Shown one piece after another: positions 34,534-47,591 of a stretch of 64,000 nt of DNA (the stretch's first letter is position 1; each line of letters opens with the position of its first letter). The stretch spans positions 86,451,501 to 86,515,500 of the forward strand of contig CM074862.1 in assembly GCA_037501455.1 (NCBI GenBank). Reading direction: 5' to 3'. This stretch comes from Lantana camara. Its lineage: Eukaryota > Streptophyta > Magnoliopsida > Lamiales > Verbenaceae. Position numbers and translations under genes: made by a program. Under the pieces are notes generated by a model that searched no databases, had not been told where the DNA came from, and saw nothing but the letters and a program-made list of their open reading frames with translations.

Positions 34534-37359
34534 TGTGACGCCCCGTCTCTTCGGCATTCCAGGTACTGCGTCACGAGAGAGTTTATTTCAGTATTTTGTT
34601 AATTATGTGATTTAGCATGCTTACGTGTCAACGTGATATTTATTTTAATTATGTGTGCTTTAGAATTTAATTAAATGTCTTGGACTCAATTATCCAATAT
34701 TTGCAATTTAGGGACCTAATTATAATTAGGACGTTTGAGCCTTCGTGGCTATTTGAGCTTGGGAATTCGAATTCGAATTCCGACCCTATCATTGAGTTCG
34801 TTTCGACGACTCGGATTCAATGAATTAACCTTTTAATTTCTAAATCCATTTGATAGCCCTATCGTTTTAAATTCGATCCGTTTGGACCGGATACCATTTG
34901 ACCCTACCCGTTTTAACCGACCCGTTTGACCAGCCCCAAAAGGGGCCATCCTTTCCTTCCCTCTCCATTCTCACGATCAGCAGCAAACCAAGAAAGAGAG
35001 AAGAGAAAATATTTTCCCCATTTTGGCCGTCAAGCCTTGAGCTCGGGTTTGGGAGATCCAACCGTCCGATCAACGACTCAAGGTAAGATTTGTGACCCTC
35101 TCATTACGTGTTTTAATTTAATGTCTCTTTCGTGCCTCGGATATGTGTTGTATGGCTAATTGGGGAGATGATGAATAGTGTTGGGGTTGGGAGTTTGGGG
35201 TGTTCGGGCTCGTTTTGCGAGCTCTAATGTGGTAATATGTGACCTACGTGTCGAGCATGCTTTATTGTGTTAATTTTGCATGATTTGGTTGTTGTTTGTG
35301 GTTGTGGGAGTGTGTTGGTGGTGTCCCCCGACGCCATTGCTGCTTCTGCTCTGTTTTTTTTTTAGCAGGACGGTCCAGAACGGCCGTTCCCGTTTTAGCC
35401 TTGGGGCCGGAACGGCCATTCCCATCCGCGTATGGGAAAGGCCGTTCCCGTTTTGTTCTTTGGGCCAGAACGGCCCTTCCGGGCAGCGCTCCTGGGAACG
35501 GCCGTTCCCGTTTTGCCTTGTGTCTGGGAACGGCCCTTCCCGTGGTCCAGTAGGTTGGTTTTGGGTTTTTATTTGTTTTCTTTTGCCTCTTATTGATTTA
35601 TATCTTAATTGTATTGCATGTTTCGATATGAATTCGCATTATATGCTATGTTTGGTGCTTGAATGGTATGTTAATATTAACAAATGAGTATTTTATGCAT
35701 GTATACGTGATCCATGACTTCATGCCAATCATAAGCATATGTCGTGCGTCTATGTGATTCATTATTGAGTCTGAGTCCTGTTTTCGTATTCAATTTGTTC
35801 AGGTACACCCGGGGTGGTGTTTTGTTGGCCGTGTTGATTCCGGGGTGGATCGGTTGTTGTGTCTTTGGCCTCTTCGGTGTCAGGTGAGGTTAGGATATAG
35901 TTACACCTTATTGTAATGTGCTCGGTTTTGATTGCATGTGATTTAATAAGCCTTATATGTATATAAATAAGTGTGAAATTTGTATTTGTTGAATATGCTC
36001 GAGTTTGCAAGTATGTTAAGCAATGTACGAGCCTATGTATGCTTGGTTTGGAATGATTTGTTATGATTTGCCACGTGAAGCTATGCTTCTAACCGTATAC
36101 TTCTCATGAGCCAAGTTTGGCAAGGACCGAGTTTGATTGAAACGTAAAGTGGTATGTATACGTATATATGTACAAGTTATGCCTGTCTGTCTCTGTTGTA
36201 GCGGGTTATGATATGGTATGTGTTTGTTGGGCCCCGGAGCTATGGGTAAGGAGCCCTCGGGACGGCATAGGGCCGTCGAGGTTAAGCCTGTGCATAGTCT
36301 CCATATGTCTGCAGAGGATCACCCCTGAACTCACCAGGAGGTTTGGTGAGGGAAGGAATCCTGAGGGTTTGAGTACTCGCAAGGCATTCCCCTCGTTTGT
36401 TTAGATGGTTTGGGCGTATACACCCTTCCATCACCCGGAGTTGAGGATGTTATGATATGATATGTATGTAAGTTTTTTGTTTTGATTCTGGTATGTTATG
36501 TTATGAGGAGATTGGGGGAGTCGGAGCTTGTACCCGCCGAGTTCTATATGATATGTATGTTATGTTAAGGTTTATGAAACGGGGATAGATTCTAAGTTTA
36601 TAAGATAAGCTAAGTTTTGAATATGTTAAGATTTATTAGGCTTTGCTCAGTTGCTCGGTAAGTTAACATTGGTTAATTTGCTTTTGCTAAGTAAACCCTA
36701 TAAGTATATATATCACGGAAAAATGATTTGGTGTGCAAAAACTATCCCTGCGTTCATGAACATTATGAGTTTGATACTTGCTTTGCTCTTATATATATAG
36801 TGTGAGTGTGTTAACCCATCACTCAGTCGAGTTAAGACTGACCCCTCCCCTTTTACTTTTTAGCTTGTAGGTTTGCTTGGAGTTCGTGCTAGGCGGAGTG
36901 TGTCAGCCCTTTGCAGTTTTCTTTCCAGTCCTTGTCTAGTAGGTGGTCTTGCATTTGCATTTCTTTAATTCGTCTTTTGTATAAAGTATGTTTGAATATG
37001 ATATTTAGAATTTATATATGTGAATTGATATGTTTACTTCGGGACAGGTTAGGACAGGTTGCTCCGTTTAGTTGAACCCGTTGGATTTATGATTATTGTT
37101 TGATATTCGGGATTAGGTATTTATGTTAGTTGAACCCGTCAACTGCTTATGAATGCTTTGATTATTGCATGGCTTGTTTCGCTTCCGCATTCTTGTTGTG
37201 GTTTGAGTTTTGCTTTCAGGGTCTAAGTTCCGCCTAGCCTAGGTGTGAGTTTGTCGGTCTCCCGTTCGCCACTGTTTGGTTCATGTACGGACTCTCCATT
37301 TCGTATGTGGATCGGACTTTGGTGCGGGGGATGTGGTGACCCACCGTGCGGGTGCTACA
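34534..37359 (+). repeat. Family A LTR 3
   Basis: 2826 bp and nearly identical to LTR 2, sharing its private variants. Units 2 and 3 therefore reflect the most recent duplication in this part of the array. Palindrome cluster at 35378-35541. Confidence 0.93.
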
Positions 37360-37709
37360 TCCTTAAGTGGTATCAGAGCCCCAGGTTGAAAAACCGGGGT
37401 TCAGTGTCAGGTCGTGTCTGTCTAAGTCGAACGGCATAGGACAATTTGATTATGTGTGCATTTGCATCGTGATTTGATAAGCTATGTATTTGAAATTTCA
37501 ATATTTTATTGATATCATATTACGTGAGACATTGCATTTCTTTGATGCTCTACTTGATTTACTACGTGACATGAGCACTTACTAATTGACACGCATATAT
37601 ATTGTAGTTGTTGAGTTTTTCAGGGTACCAGTGAGTCAGCAACCCTGTGGTCAATTCTACTCAACCAAATTTGTGATATCAAGAACCATCTCTAACCAAA
37701 GTATTAGCA

Positions 37710-38573
37710 ATGAACCCGATGGCAATGTTGTACCAGGAATTCATAGCATTCAAGCCTCCCCAATTTCGAGAAGGAAATGATGTAAAGGCTGAAGAGTGGC
37801 TTTCAGAGATAGAGGGTATCTTCGAAATATGGCCACGTAACTCTCAGGACATGCCTCTCCTTGCTACATTTCTTTTGCAGGGACAAGCAAGACAATGGTG
37901 GAGAGGGGTGGCTCAACAACTAGAAACTACAAACGAAGTATTGACTTGGGAAGTGTTTGTCCGAGAATTTCGAAGAAGGTTTGCACCAGCTATTCTACAA
38001 GAGCGGAGACTTGAAGAATTTCTCACCTTGAAGCAAGGAGATAGGACCGTGATGGAGTATATGGAGGAATTTGAGAAATTGGGCATGTATGTGCCTCACC
38101 TTACGGGTAATGAACAAATGAAGGCCAAATACTTCATGGAAGGTCTTCGGGATGAATTCAAGGAAGCCCTAATTGCAAAGGATACGACTACGTGGGATAA
38201 AGCCACGAAGAAAGTTTTAAGGGTCAAAACTTGGATCATGACAAGGGGCAAGGAAGAAGAGGTATCGGGGTCTAATGTTGAGTCGGGTTTATGCTCAAAC
38301 TTACAAGTGGAAGAAGAACCTCCCCAACAGGGAACTAGGGCCAAAAGAATTCGGGGAAAGAAACACAAGATTGGGAATACTTCAAGGTTGGGGAAAATAC
38401 CCCAATTATGTGCTTATTGTGGAGGAACCACCCATACTTACGAAGCATGTTGGGACAGATTGAAGAGGTGCTACATTTGCGGGTCACCGGAGCACAAGAT
38501 TTCCGAGTGTGATCGACCGAGAGCTAACAAGCAACGAGGTAGGGATCAACGGCTTCAAATTGGAAACCAATAG
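37710..38573 (+). CDS. Family A gag, copy 3
   Basis: 287 residues, protein identical to copy 1. A silent TGT to TGC change in Cys257 (near 38480) is shared with copy 4 only, grouping copies 3 and 4. Confidence 0.9.
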   Translation: MNPMAMLYQEFIAFKPPQFREGNDVKAEEWLSEIEGIFEIWPRNSQDMPLLATFLLQGQARQWWRGVAQQLETTNEVLTWEVFVREFRRRFAPAILQERRLEEFLTLKQGDRTVMEYMEEFEKLGMYVPHLTGNEQMKAKYFMEGLRDEFKEALIAKDTTTWDKATKKVLRVKTWIMTRGKEEEVSGSNVESGLCSNLQVEEEPPQQGTRAKRIRGKKHKIGNTSRLGKIPQLCAYCGGTTHTYEACWDRLKRCYICGSPEHKISECDRPRANKQRGRDQRLQIGNQ

Positions 38574-40470
38574 GAACCCGAAAGTTGAGGTAATTGCATT
38601 CATGGCACGAGCATTCATCCTCCATTTTAAATATTGCAATTATTTGTTCTTGTGCCGTAGATGTTGATTTTCGTTAATTATCATTAATGGCTACATATTA
38701 TTAATTATTGATAATTGTTGCTATTATGTGTCTAAGTGGTGATTAAGTGATGCATCACATTTGCACTTTGACTTGACATACATTTTTTTAGTGTTTTATT
38801 CTAGGATAATTCTTCATTCAAGTTACCAAGTTATGTTCAACGGGAATTGGAAGAGATGGTTTGGATAGGGAATGAAATTAAGAATTTCTTTTGGAGTTCG
38901 GGTTGAGTTTAAGGAGACTTGGAAAATAGGATAAAGAAGAATGATTGAGAGGTCCCGGTACCAAGTTGAAGAATTTAGGAATTGGGGTATATTTTGAAGA
39001 GAAATTAAAGATTCGAGGTAGCTTATTCCATCAAGCACAAGGAATATTTTGTTTTGGAACTCAGACTTAAAGAACAATGAAGAAATTTAACTCTTGGAAA
39101 TAATTAGGAGAAAGACATCAAGGAGTCTCTACCGGCGAAATTTAAACAAAAAATAACAAGAGTGGAACTTGGGATTTGGGGAACAATTACAATCAACTAA
39201 ACCTTGGGGAAATGGTAACCGCTTTCCATTTAACCGTAAGGGAATCGATGCTACACTCAAAAGATTTTATGGGGGGGAAAAAAAAATTATAATTTTATAG
39301 CAAATCCTTCTTGGAACTTGGAAGAACCCTTAGTGGATTTCAAACGAAGTAAATGAAATTTTAAATGGAAGATTTGGGATCAGGAGAAACTTATGGAGCG
39401 TCTCAATACGGGAATTAGATTTCGGAGTCCTATAGCTACCGGGGAGAATGGATCACATAAGAAATTATCCCCGGACTTTAAAAGGAAACCAATAAGAATC
39501 ATCAATCGACGATGCAATCTTCTTAAATATTTTGAGAAAGAAGAATACTATCCGCGAGAAGATCGATACCATAAGTGGGGAAAGAATCAAGATTTTTAGC
39601 AAGGCTAATTTTTGGAAAATTCCACAATACACAAATGGAAGAAGAATTCGGGTCGTGAGATTTGGAATAATTCATTGAGCTCATCAAATCTACGAAGAAT
39701 TATAAAAATTAATCAAAGTCCCAAGAATTCAAATACTTTGGAAAATGAGACCAATGAAGAGTGGAGAATTGGATTAGAAGGGTTATTTGAGCTAAGCAAC
39801 AACCGTGGGATAAAGATCAGGGTGATATTCGAAGCTCGAGAGACGTTGGGAATTTTAGAACTTAACCGTGAATAAGGAACTTTGAAGTTGATCAAATCAT
39901 CATAAAGATAAGATTCCAATGCTTCGGTGAACGGTACATTAAACATACATATCACGTGCATCATCCATCTTTTGCTTTGCTTTGTTTGGGGTGTGTGTGT
40001 TGTTGTTGTGAGTTGTTGGTAACCCTTTGGGGTGACTTGAGTGAGCGGGTGTTGTTGTCTTGCGGTAAGTTGAGGGTCGTGCTTTGCAATGGTCTTCCCA
40101 ACGAGTTTTCTAGAGCTTGCAGTTGTGGTGAGCAACGTTCGAATGTCAACATCGAACCACGGGTTGAAGGCCCTTCTTGGGTTGGAGAACGAGTGGTGTG
40201 AGTTCTTTAACAACTCCACTCGTGGTCCCGAGTTGTGGGTTGGTTTGGGTGGATTCAAGCGATGAGAGTTGAATCACTTGTGAGCTTCTTATCGCGTGAG
40301 AAATCTGAACTACTCCTAGTCGGGATCGAGTTCGTTTGAAGCTTGAAGTGAGCGATCGAACCCCCTTCGTGCTTAGAAGACCTTTCTCGGGCTAACCCTT
40401 GTCGGAGTGTCGCGAGCCCCGAACTTGGGTGAATACGGGAGAGTCGCTCGTAGTTTTGTTGCGAGCGGTA
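38574..40470 (+). other. Non-coding internal region, family A copy 3
   Basis: Same content as copies 1 and 2. Variants AATCAAGATTTTT (39586-39598) and ACATCGAACCACG (near 40150) are shared with copy 4, not with 1 or 2. Confidence 0.6.
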
Positions 40471-40505
40471 GAACCTGGGGGCCAGGTTCTCTTAAGGGGG
40501 GGAGA
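40471..40505 (+). promoter_or_regulatory. Pre-PPT hairpin and polypurine tract, family A copy 3
   Basis: Stem GAACCTGG / CCAGGTTC, then the purine tract, as in the other copies. Confidence 0.85.
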
Positions 40506-40506
40506 T

Positions 40507-43333
40507 TGTGACGCCCCGTCTCTTCGGCATTCCAGGTACTGCGTCACGAGAGAGTTTATTTCAGTATTTTGTTAATTATGTGATTTAGCATGCTTACGTG
40601 TCAACGTGATATTTATTTTAATTATGTGTGCTTTAGAATTTAATTAAATGTCTTGGACTCAATTATCCAATATTTGCAATTTAGGGACCTAATTATAATT
40701 AGGACGTTTGAGCCTTCGTGGCTATTTGAGCTTGGGAATTCGAATTCGAATTCCGACCCTATCATTGAGTTCGTTTCGACGACTCGGATTCAATGAATTA
40801 ACCTTTTAATTTCTAAATCCATTTGATAGCCCTATCGTTTTAAATTCGATCCGTTTGGACCGGATACCATTTGACCCTACCCGTTTTAACCGACCCGTTT
40901 GACCAGCCCCAAAAGGGGCCATCCTTTCCTTCCCTCTCCATTCTCACGATCAGCAGCAAACCAAGGAAGAGAGAAGAGAAGATATTTTCCCCATTTTGGC
41001 CGTCAAGCCTTGAGCTCGGGTTTGGGAGATCCAACCGTCCGATCAACGACTCAAGGTAAGATTTGTGACCCTCTCATTACGTGTTTTAATTTAATGTCTC
41101 TTTCGTGCCTCGGATATGTGTTGTATGGCTAATTGGGGAAGATGATGAATAGTGTTGGGGTTGGGAGTTTGGGGTGTTCGGGCTTGTTTTGCGAGCTCTA
41201 ATGTGGTAATATGTGACCTACGTGTCGAGCATGCTTTATTGTGTTAATTTTGCATGATTTGGTTGTTGTTTGTGGTTGTGGGAGTGTGTTGGTGGTGTCC
41301 CCCGACGCCATTGCTGCTTCTGCTCTATTTTTTTTTTAGCAGGACGGTCCAGAACGGCCGTTCCCGTTTTGGCCTTGGGGCCGGAACGGCCATTCCCATC
41401 CGCGTATGGGAAAGGCCGTTCCCGTTTTGTTCTTTGGGCCAGAACGGCCCTTCCGGGCAGCGCTCCTGGGAACGGCCGTTCCCGTTTTGCCTTGTGTCTG
41501 GGAACGGCCCTTCCCGTGGTCCAGTAGGTTGGTTTTGGGTTTTTATTTGTTTTCTTTTGCCTCTTATTGATTTATATCTTAATTGTATTGCATGTTTCGA
41601 TATGAATTCGCATTATATGCTATGTTTGGTGCTTGAATGGTATGTTAATATTAACAAATGAGTATTTTATGCATGTATACGTGATCCATGACTTCATGCC
41701 AATCATAAGCATATGTCGTGCGTCTATGTGATTCATTATTGAGTCTGAGTCCTGTTTTCGTATTCAATTTGTTCAGGTACACCCGGGGTGGTGTTTTGTT
41801 GGCCGTGTTGATTCCGGGGTGGATCGGTTGTTGTGTCTTTGGCCTCTTCGGTGTCAGGTGAGGTTAGGATATAGTTACACCTTATTGTAATGTGCTCGGT
41901 TTTGATTGCATGTGATTTAATAAGCCTTATATGTATATAAATAAGTGTGAAATTTGTATTTGTTGAATATGCTCGAGTTTGCAAGTATGTTAAGCAATGT
42001 ACGAGCCTATGTATGCTTGGTTTGGAATGATTTGTTATGATTTGCCACGTGAAGCTATGCTTCTAACCGTATACTTCTCATGAGCCAAGTTTGGCAAGGA
42101 CCGAGTTTGATTGAAACGTAAAGTGGTATGTATACGTATATATGTACAAGTTATGCCTGTCTGTCTCTGTTGTAGCGGGTTATGATATGGTATGTGTTTG
42201 TTGGGCCCCGGAGCTATGGGTAAGGAGCCCTCGGGACGGCATAGGGCCGTCGAGGTTAAGCCTGTGCATAGTCTCCATATGTCTGCAGAGGATCACCCCT
42301 GAACTCACCAGGAGGTTTGGTGAGGGAAGGAATCCTGAGGGTTTGAGTACTCGCAAGGCATTCCCCTCGTTTGTTTAGATGGTTTGGGCGTATACACCCT
42401 TCCATCACCCGGAGTTGAGGATGTTATGATATGATATGTATGTAAGTTTTTTGTTTTGATTCTGGTATGTTATGTTATGAGGAGATTGGGGGAGTCGGAG
42501 CTTGTACCCGCCGAGTTCTATATGATATGTATGTTATGTTAAGGTTTATGAAACGGGGATAGATTCTAAGTTTATAAGATAAGCTAAGTTTTGAATATGT
42601 TAAAATTTATTAGGCTTTGCTCAGTTGCTCGGTAAGTTAACATTGGTTAATTTGCTTTTGCTAAGTAAACCCTATATGTATATATATCACGGGAAAATGA
42701 TTTGGTGTGCAAAAACTATCCCTGCGTTCATGAACATTATGAGTTTGATACTTGCTTTGCTCTTATATATATAGTGTGAGTGTGTTAACCCATCACTCAG
42801 TCGAGTTAAGACTGACCCCTCCCCTTTTACTTTTTAGCTTGTAGGTTTGCTTGGAGTTCGTGCTAGGCGGAGTGTGTCAGTCCTTTGCAGTTTTCTTTCG
42901 AGTCCTTGTCTAGTAGGTGGTCTTGCATTTGCATTTCTTTAATTCGTCTTTTGTATAAAGTATGTTTGAATATGATATTTAGAATTTATATATGTGAATT
43001 GATATGTTTACTTCGGGACAGGTTAGGACAGGTTGCTCCGTTTAGTTGAACCCGTTGGATTTATGATTATTGTTTGATATTCGGGATTAGGTATTTATGT
43101 TAGTTGAACCCGTCAACTGCTTATGAATGTTTTGATTATTGCATGGCTTGTTTCGCTTCCGCATTCTTGTTGTGGTTTGAGTTTTGCTTTCAGGGTCTAA
43201 GTTCCGCCTAGCCTAGGTGTGAGTTTGTCGGTCTCCCGTTCGCCACTGTTTGGTTCATGTACGGACTCTCCATTTCGTATGTGGATCGGACTTTGGTGCG
43301 GGGGATGTGGTGACCCACCGTGCGGGTGCTACA
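40507..43333 (+). repeat. Family A LTR 4, a mosaic
   Basis: 2827 bp. From the palindrome cluster (about 41405) to about 42600 it carries LTR 2/3-type variants. Both flanks carry LTR 5-type variants: CTCTATTTT near 41326, TATATGTATA near 42672, TTTCGAGTCC near 42894 and AATGTTTTG near 43127. Gene conversion or a double crossover explains the pattern. Palindrome cluster at 41352-41515. Confidence 0.93.
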
Positions 43334-43682
43334 TCCTTAAGTGGTATCAGAGCCCCAGGTTGAAAAACCGGGGTTCAGTGTCAGGTCGTGTCTGTCTAAG
43401 TCGAACGGCATAGGACAATTTGATTATGTGTGCATTTGCATCTTGATTTGATAAGCTATGTATTTGAAATTTCAATATTTTATTGATATCATATTACGTG
43501 AGACATTGCATTTCTTTGATGCTCTACTTGATTACTACGTGACATGAGCACTTACTAATTGACACGCATATATATTGTAGTTGTTGAGTTTTTCAGGGTA
43601 CCAGTGAGTCAGCAACCCTGTGGTCAATTCTACTCAACCAAATTTGTGATATCAAGAACCATCTCTAACCAAAGTATTAGCA

Positions 43683-44546
43683 ATGAACTCGATGGCAATG
43701 TTGTACCAGGAATTCATAGCATTCAAGCCTCCCCAATTTCGAGAAGGAAATGATGTAAAGGCTGAAGAGTGGCTTTCAGAGATAGAGGGTATCTTCGAAA
43801 TATGGCCACGTAACTCTCAGGACATGCCTCTCCTTGCTACATTTCTTTTGCAGGGACAAGCAAGATAATGGTGGAGAGGGGTGGCTCAACAACTAGAAAC
43901 TACAAACGAAGTATTGACTTGGGAAGTGTTTGTCCGAGAATTTCGAAGAAGGTTTGCACCAGCTATTCTACAAGAGCGGAGACTTGAAGAATTTCTCACC
44001 TTGAAGCAAGGAGATAGGACCGTGATGGAGTATATGGAGGAATTTGAGAAATTGGGCATGTATGTGCCTCACCTTACGGGTAATGAACAAATGAAGGCCA
44101 AATACTTCATGGAAGGTCTTCGGGATGAATTCAAGGAAGCCCTAATTGCAAAGGATACGACTACGTGGGATAAAGCCACGAAGAAAGTTTTAAGGGTCAA
44201 AACTTGGATCATGACAAGGGGCAAGGAAGAAGAGGTATCGGGGTCTAATGTTGAGTCGGGTTTATGCTCAAACTTACAAGTGGAAGAAGAACCTCCCCAA
44301 CAGGGAACTAGGGCCAAAAGAATTCGGGGAAAGAAACACAAGATTGGGAATACTTCAAGGTTGGGGAAAATACCCCAATTATGTGCTTATTGTGGAGGAA
44401 CCACCCATACTTACGAAGCATGTTGGGACAGATTGAAGAGGTGCTACATTTGCGGGTCACCGGAGCACAAGATTTCCGAGTGTGATCGACCGAGAGCTAA
44501 CAAGCAACGAGGTAGGGATCAACGGCTTCAAATTGGAAACCAATAG
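43683..44546 (+). pseudogene. Family A gag, copy 4, nonsense at codon 62
   Basis: CAA to TAA at 43866-43868 ends the protein just before the conserved WW of QARQWW. A second change gives Ser for Pro3. Beyond the stop the frame is open to 44546 with both knuckles. This unit also carries the family B insertion, so it is doubly inactive. Confidence 0.93.
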
Positions 44547-44851
44547 GAACCCGAAAGTTGAGGTAATTGCATTCATGGCACGAGCATTCATCCTCCATTT
44601 TAAATATTGCAATTATTTGTTCTTGTGCCGTAGATGTTGATTTTCGTTAATTATCATTAATGGCTACATATTATTAATTATTGATAATTGTTGCTATTAT
44701 GTGTCTAAGTGATGGTTAAGTGATGCACCACATTTGCACTTTGACTCGACATACATTTTTTTAGTGTTTTATTCTAGGATAATTCTTCATTCAAGTTACC
44801 AAGTTATGTTCAACGGGAATTGGAAGAGATGGTTTGGATAGGGAATGAAAT
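44547..44851 (+). other. Family A copy 4 internal region, left of the family B insertion
   Basis: Continuous with 51451-53041 once family B and one GAAAT copy are removed. Confidence 0.85.
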
Positions 44852-45637
44852 TGTAACGCCCCGAATTTTATTTACTAATATCTTATGTTTTAAAGTGATT
44901 TTATAAATTATATTTTACAACACTTGCTAAAACTTTAGGGACTTAATTGCACATTCTTTAAGGGTTTGATTGACCATAATTCAAAATCTTGTATACCTTA
45001 TTGCATGACTTAAATAACCAAAGGATTGAATGGGAAATTAGCACAAATCACACAAATCTAGGGGATGAATCACGTAACAACTTCATCTCCATTCTTCCTT
45101 GATCATTTTTATCAAAATCTCCCAAGTATCTCCATTTTCTCTCTCTCGGTTCCTAGGAAAGAAAAGGAAGAATTGAATTTCATCCAAGATTTCAAGAAAA
45201 CATCCAAGTTTTGGGAAATCGATCATCATCTTCATCTATCTTCTTCATTTCTTTCACTTTAAGGTTGGTTTTTGCATGAAACCATGATTCTTGATCATGT
45301 GTGAGTTGGTTAGGGTTTGGAATTTATATGCTAGATGGAGTGATTGGATATGGAAGCATGAATATGTGATCATATCATGAATTATGGCATGATTTATTCA
45401 TGAATTCTTGAATATTTGAGCTTGTATGATCAATAGGATCATGAACATGAAACCTTGAATTCTTGATCATAATTCATGTTTTGGGTGTGTAAGTGTTATA
45501 TTATCATCTATTGAACATATATGTATCATGTCTCCAGAAATTAATAGCTTTGTTGATCAAAAATGGAATTTTAGTGGCTTTGATGTTTATACCCGAGAGC
45601 TTCCCCTGTTCTGCTCTGTTTTTCTTCAGTTGCAGAA

Positions 45638-45867
45638 CTGGGAACGACCGTTCCCAGCCTTAAGGCATTGTGGGAACGGGCGTTCCCACCTTTTCAAATG
45701 AAACTGGGTGGCCGAGACTGGGAACGGCCGTTCCCATTTTGGCCTTGAGGCCGGAAGGGCCGTTCCCAGACAAAGCGCACTTTTTAAAATGGAAATCGTT
45801 GCCGCGTCTTTGGGGCTATGGGAACGACCGTTCCCATTTACAAAGGGAACCCGGAACGGCCGTTCCC
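45638..45867 (+). promoter_or_regulatory. Palindrome cluster in family B 5' LTR
   Basis: Six dyads: GGGAACGACCGTTCCC (45640, with flanking CT/AG extending the arms), TGGGAACGGGCGTTCCCA (45671), GGGAACGGCCGTTCCC (45720), GGAAGGGCCGTTCC (45753), ATGGGAACGACCGTTCCCAT (45818) and GGAACGGCCGTTCC (45853). Flanking bases often lengthen the arms, with a different extension in each. A second copy is at 49787-50016. Confidence 0.85.
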
Positions 45868-46091
45868 ACCTGACATGCAGAACAAAATATTCTGCATAAA
45901 ATTATAATTTTAGCCCCTCGATCCGACGGTTTCTTTGACCCCGATTTGATATTATATGATCTAAAATGAAGTGAAACAAGATATTTTCATGGTACATTGC
46001 ATCATACTCGTCGTTTCGTTGCATTTCGCCGTTCGTCCTATTTGGTCCATTTTAGAGTCATGTCTCACGTGTACACGTCGTGTTTGCACAG

Positions 46092-46156
46092 ATCCTTGTC
46101 TCGTGACGTGGAGCAGGGGCCGTAGGCCGTGCCTTGACTTGCTTTTGTCGGTAAAG
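46092..46156 (+). other. Candidate 65-nt leader exon inside family B LTR
   Basis: Preceded by TTTGCACAG and followed by AAG-GTGAGG. A possible final acceptor, TAGTACAG (47583-47590), lies one base before the gag ATG. Position within the LTR matches the family A exon. Confidence 0.5.
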
Positions 46157-46494
46157 GTGAGGTTTAGTTATTAATTATCTAGAACCCTATAACCCTTATA
46201 TGGATTTCGGCCAAATTACACGTGCGTATATCTTCATAATCGTTTTCCAACTTCAAGGGATTTAATACCTACTCGTGTATCATATTACAAATCGTGTTTC
46301 CTGAAACTAATCATGCTCTTGACAAGTGAATCGTGTTATCGTGTTACTGAGATCGTGTTTGGCGAACCATCGTGTACCGTGTCTCGTGTATCGTGTTTAT
46401 GGGCCCGAGGGTGAGTGTGTGAGCCAACCGGGAAAGCATAGGGCTGACGGGTAACTCATAACACCTCTCTCACACCGTGGGGATGGCCCCTGAA

Positions 46495-46515
46495 TCCACC
46501 AGGAGGTTTGGTGGA
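46495..46515 (+). promoter_or_regulatory. Hairpin with AGGAGGTTT loop, family B 5' LTR
   Basis: Stem TCCACC / GGTGGA. The loop is identical to family A, while the first and last stem bases differ in a matched way. It recurs at 50644-50664 in the 3' LTR. Confidence 0.6.
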
Positions 46516-47303
46516 GGAAGGAGTCCCGTACGTGGGAGTCATACTCCCGACGTGCACCGTGTTATCGTGGGTAGTTCGGGCCTTGCAAACCCACCACCAA
46601 TGGAGTGAAGGATGGATTTCATGTTATTGATCGTGTGCACTTTAATGACTTGCTTGATAACTTAATTAACGGAAAGTGCAACTTTTGTTCACTGTCGAGG
46701 TTGGTTGGAGATCGTGCACGCCCCTCGCCAGGGCCACTGATTGTTACAATAAACGTGTTTATCGTGTTAAACCTAATAGTTGTAATCTCGGGCGAGTTCT
46801 ATACTATTCTTGAACTTATATTATCTTTCGTTATAAAACCTTACCCGAGATTATAACTTGCATGTTACTTGTGTTTATATATATATTGCCCCTCACTCGG
46901 TCTTCACAGACTGACGCCTCCACCTTTCAGGTTTTGCTCGTGGCGTGCTAGGCGGGAGTCGGGTCGTGTCGTTCTGTCCAGCTGAGTCTAGCATAGCTTT
47001 TCTTCTCATGTATTAATAGTTCAGAGAATCATGTTGATAGCTCTAAGTACATTTATGTGAATGTTATCTGAAAGATGATAATGTATTGATAGTTAAGTAC
47101 AGTATTGATACCTACGAATTATATGGTGCTTCCGCTCTATTTTATTGCATGTGTAGTTTAGTTCCCGCCTAGCTTGTTGGTATTGCATTGTCACCCGTTC
47201 GCTATAGTTTTGATTTATGTATGGACTTTCCATTTCATACGTGGATCGAGGCTATAGTGCGGGGGTGTGGCACCTCCACGTGTACGGGGTGCTACATCTA
47301 AGG

Positions 47304-47315
47304 TGGTATCAGAGC
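47304..47315 (+). promoter_or_regulatory. Family B primer-binding site
   Basis: TGGTATCAGAGC, seven bases after the LTR, initiator tRNA-Met type, as in family A. Confidence 0.93.
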
Positions 47316-47591
47316 CCGGTTGCAAAACCGAGGTTCTCGTGTCGTGTCGTGTCAAGTCTAGGTCGAACGGCATAGGATTAATTGTTGTTTGAGAGTCTTG
47401 CATATTATTTGAATCTATTTGAATTCTCTGAATTAATTCGATTACTTGGTAACCTGTGCTTTGCATTGAGTTTTGCAATTTAGTGTCAATTAATTGATCT
47501 TGAATTATGTGTTATACTTGTATTCTACGACCGTAATTATGTTCATTGGCATTTCCTAATCCAACATGCATATCTAGTGTATTAGTACAGG

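Larger units (their letters stand above)
44852..47296 (+). repeat. Family B 5' LTR
   Basis: Starts TGTAACGCCCCG and ends GGGGTGCTACA. The start resembles the family A and D starts (TGTGACGCCCCG), and the last 60 bp have the same TAGTGCGGGGG-TGTGG motif as A and C. It contains donor-like AAG-GTTGGT at 45261, palindromes 45638-45867, a 65-nt candidate exon 46092-46156 and an AGGAGGTTT hairpin 46495-46515. Confidence 0.95.

Noticed and set aside
25767..44546. Four gag genes as a tandem host gene family
   Set aside because: Each sits between LTRs with primer-binding site and polypurine tract, so they are retrotransposon genes in an LTR array.
45971..46174. 67-codon frames repeated in both family B LTRs
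   Set aside because: They lie across the candidate short exon and flanking intron-like DNA and resemble nothing; their duplication is due to the LTR pair.
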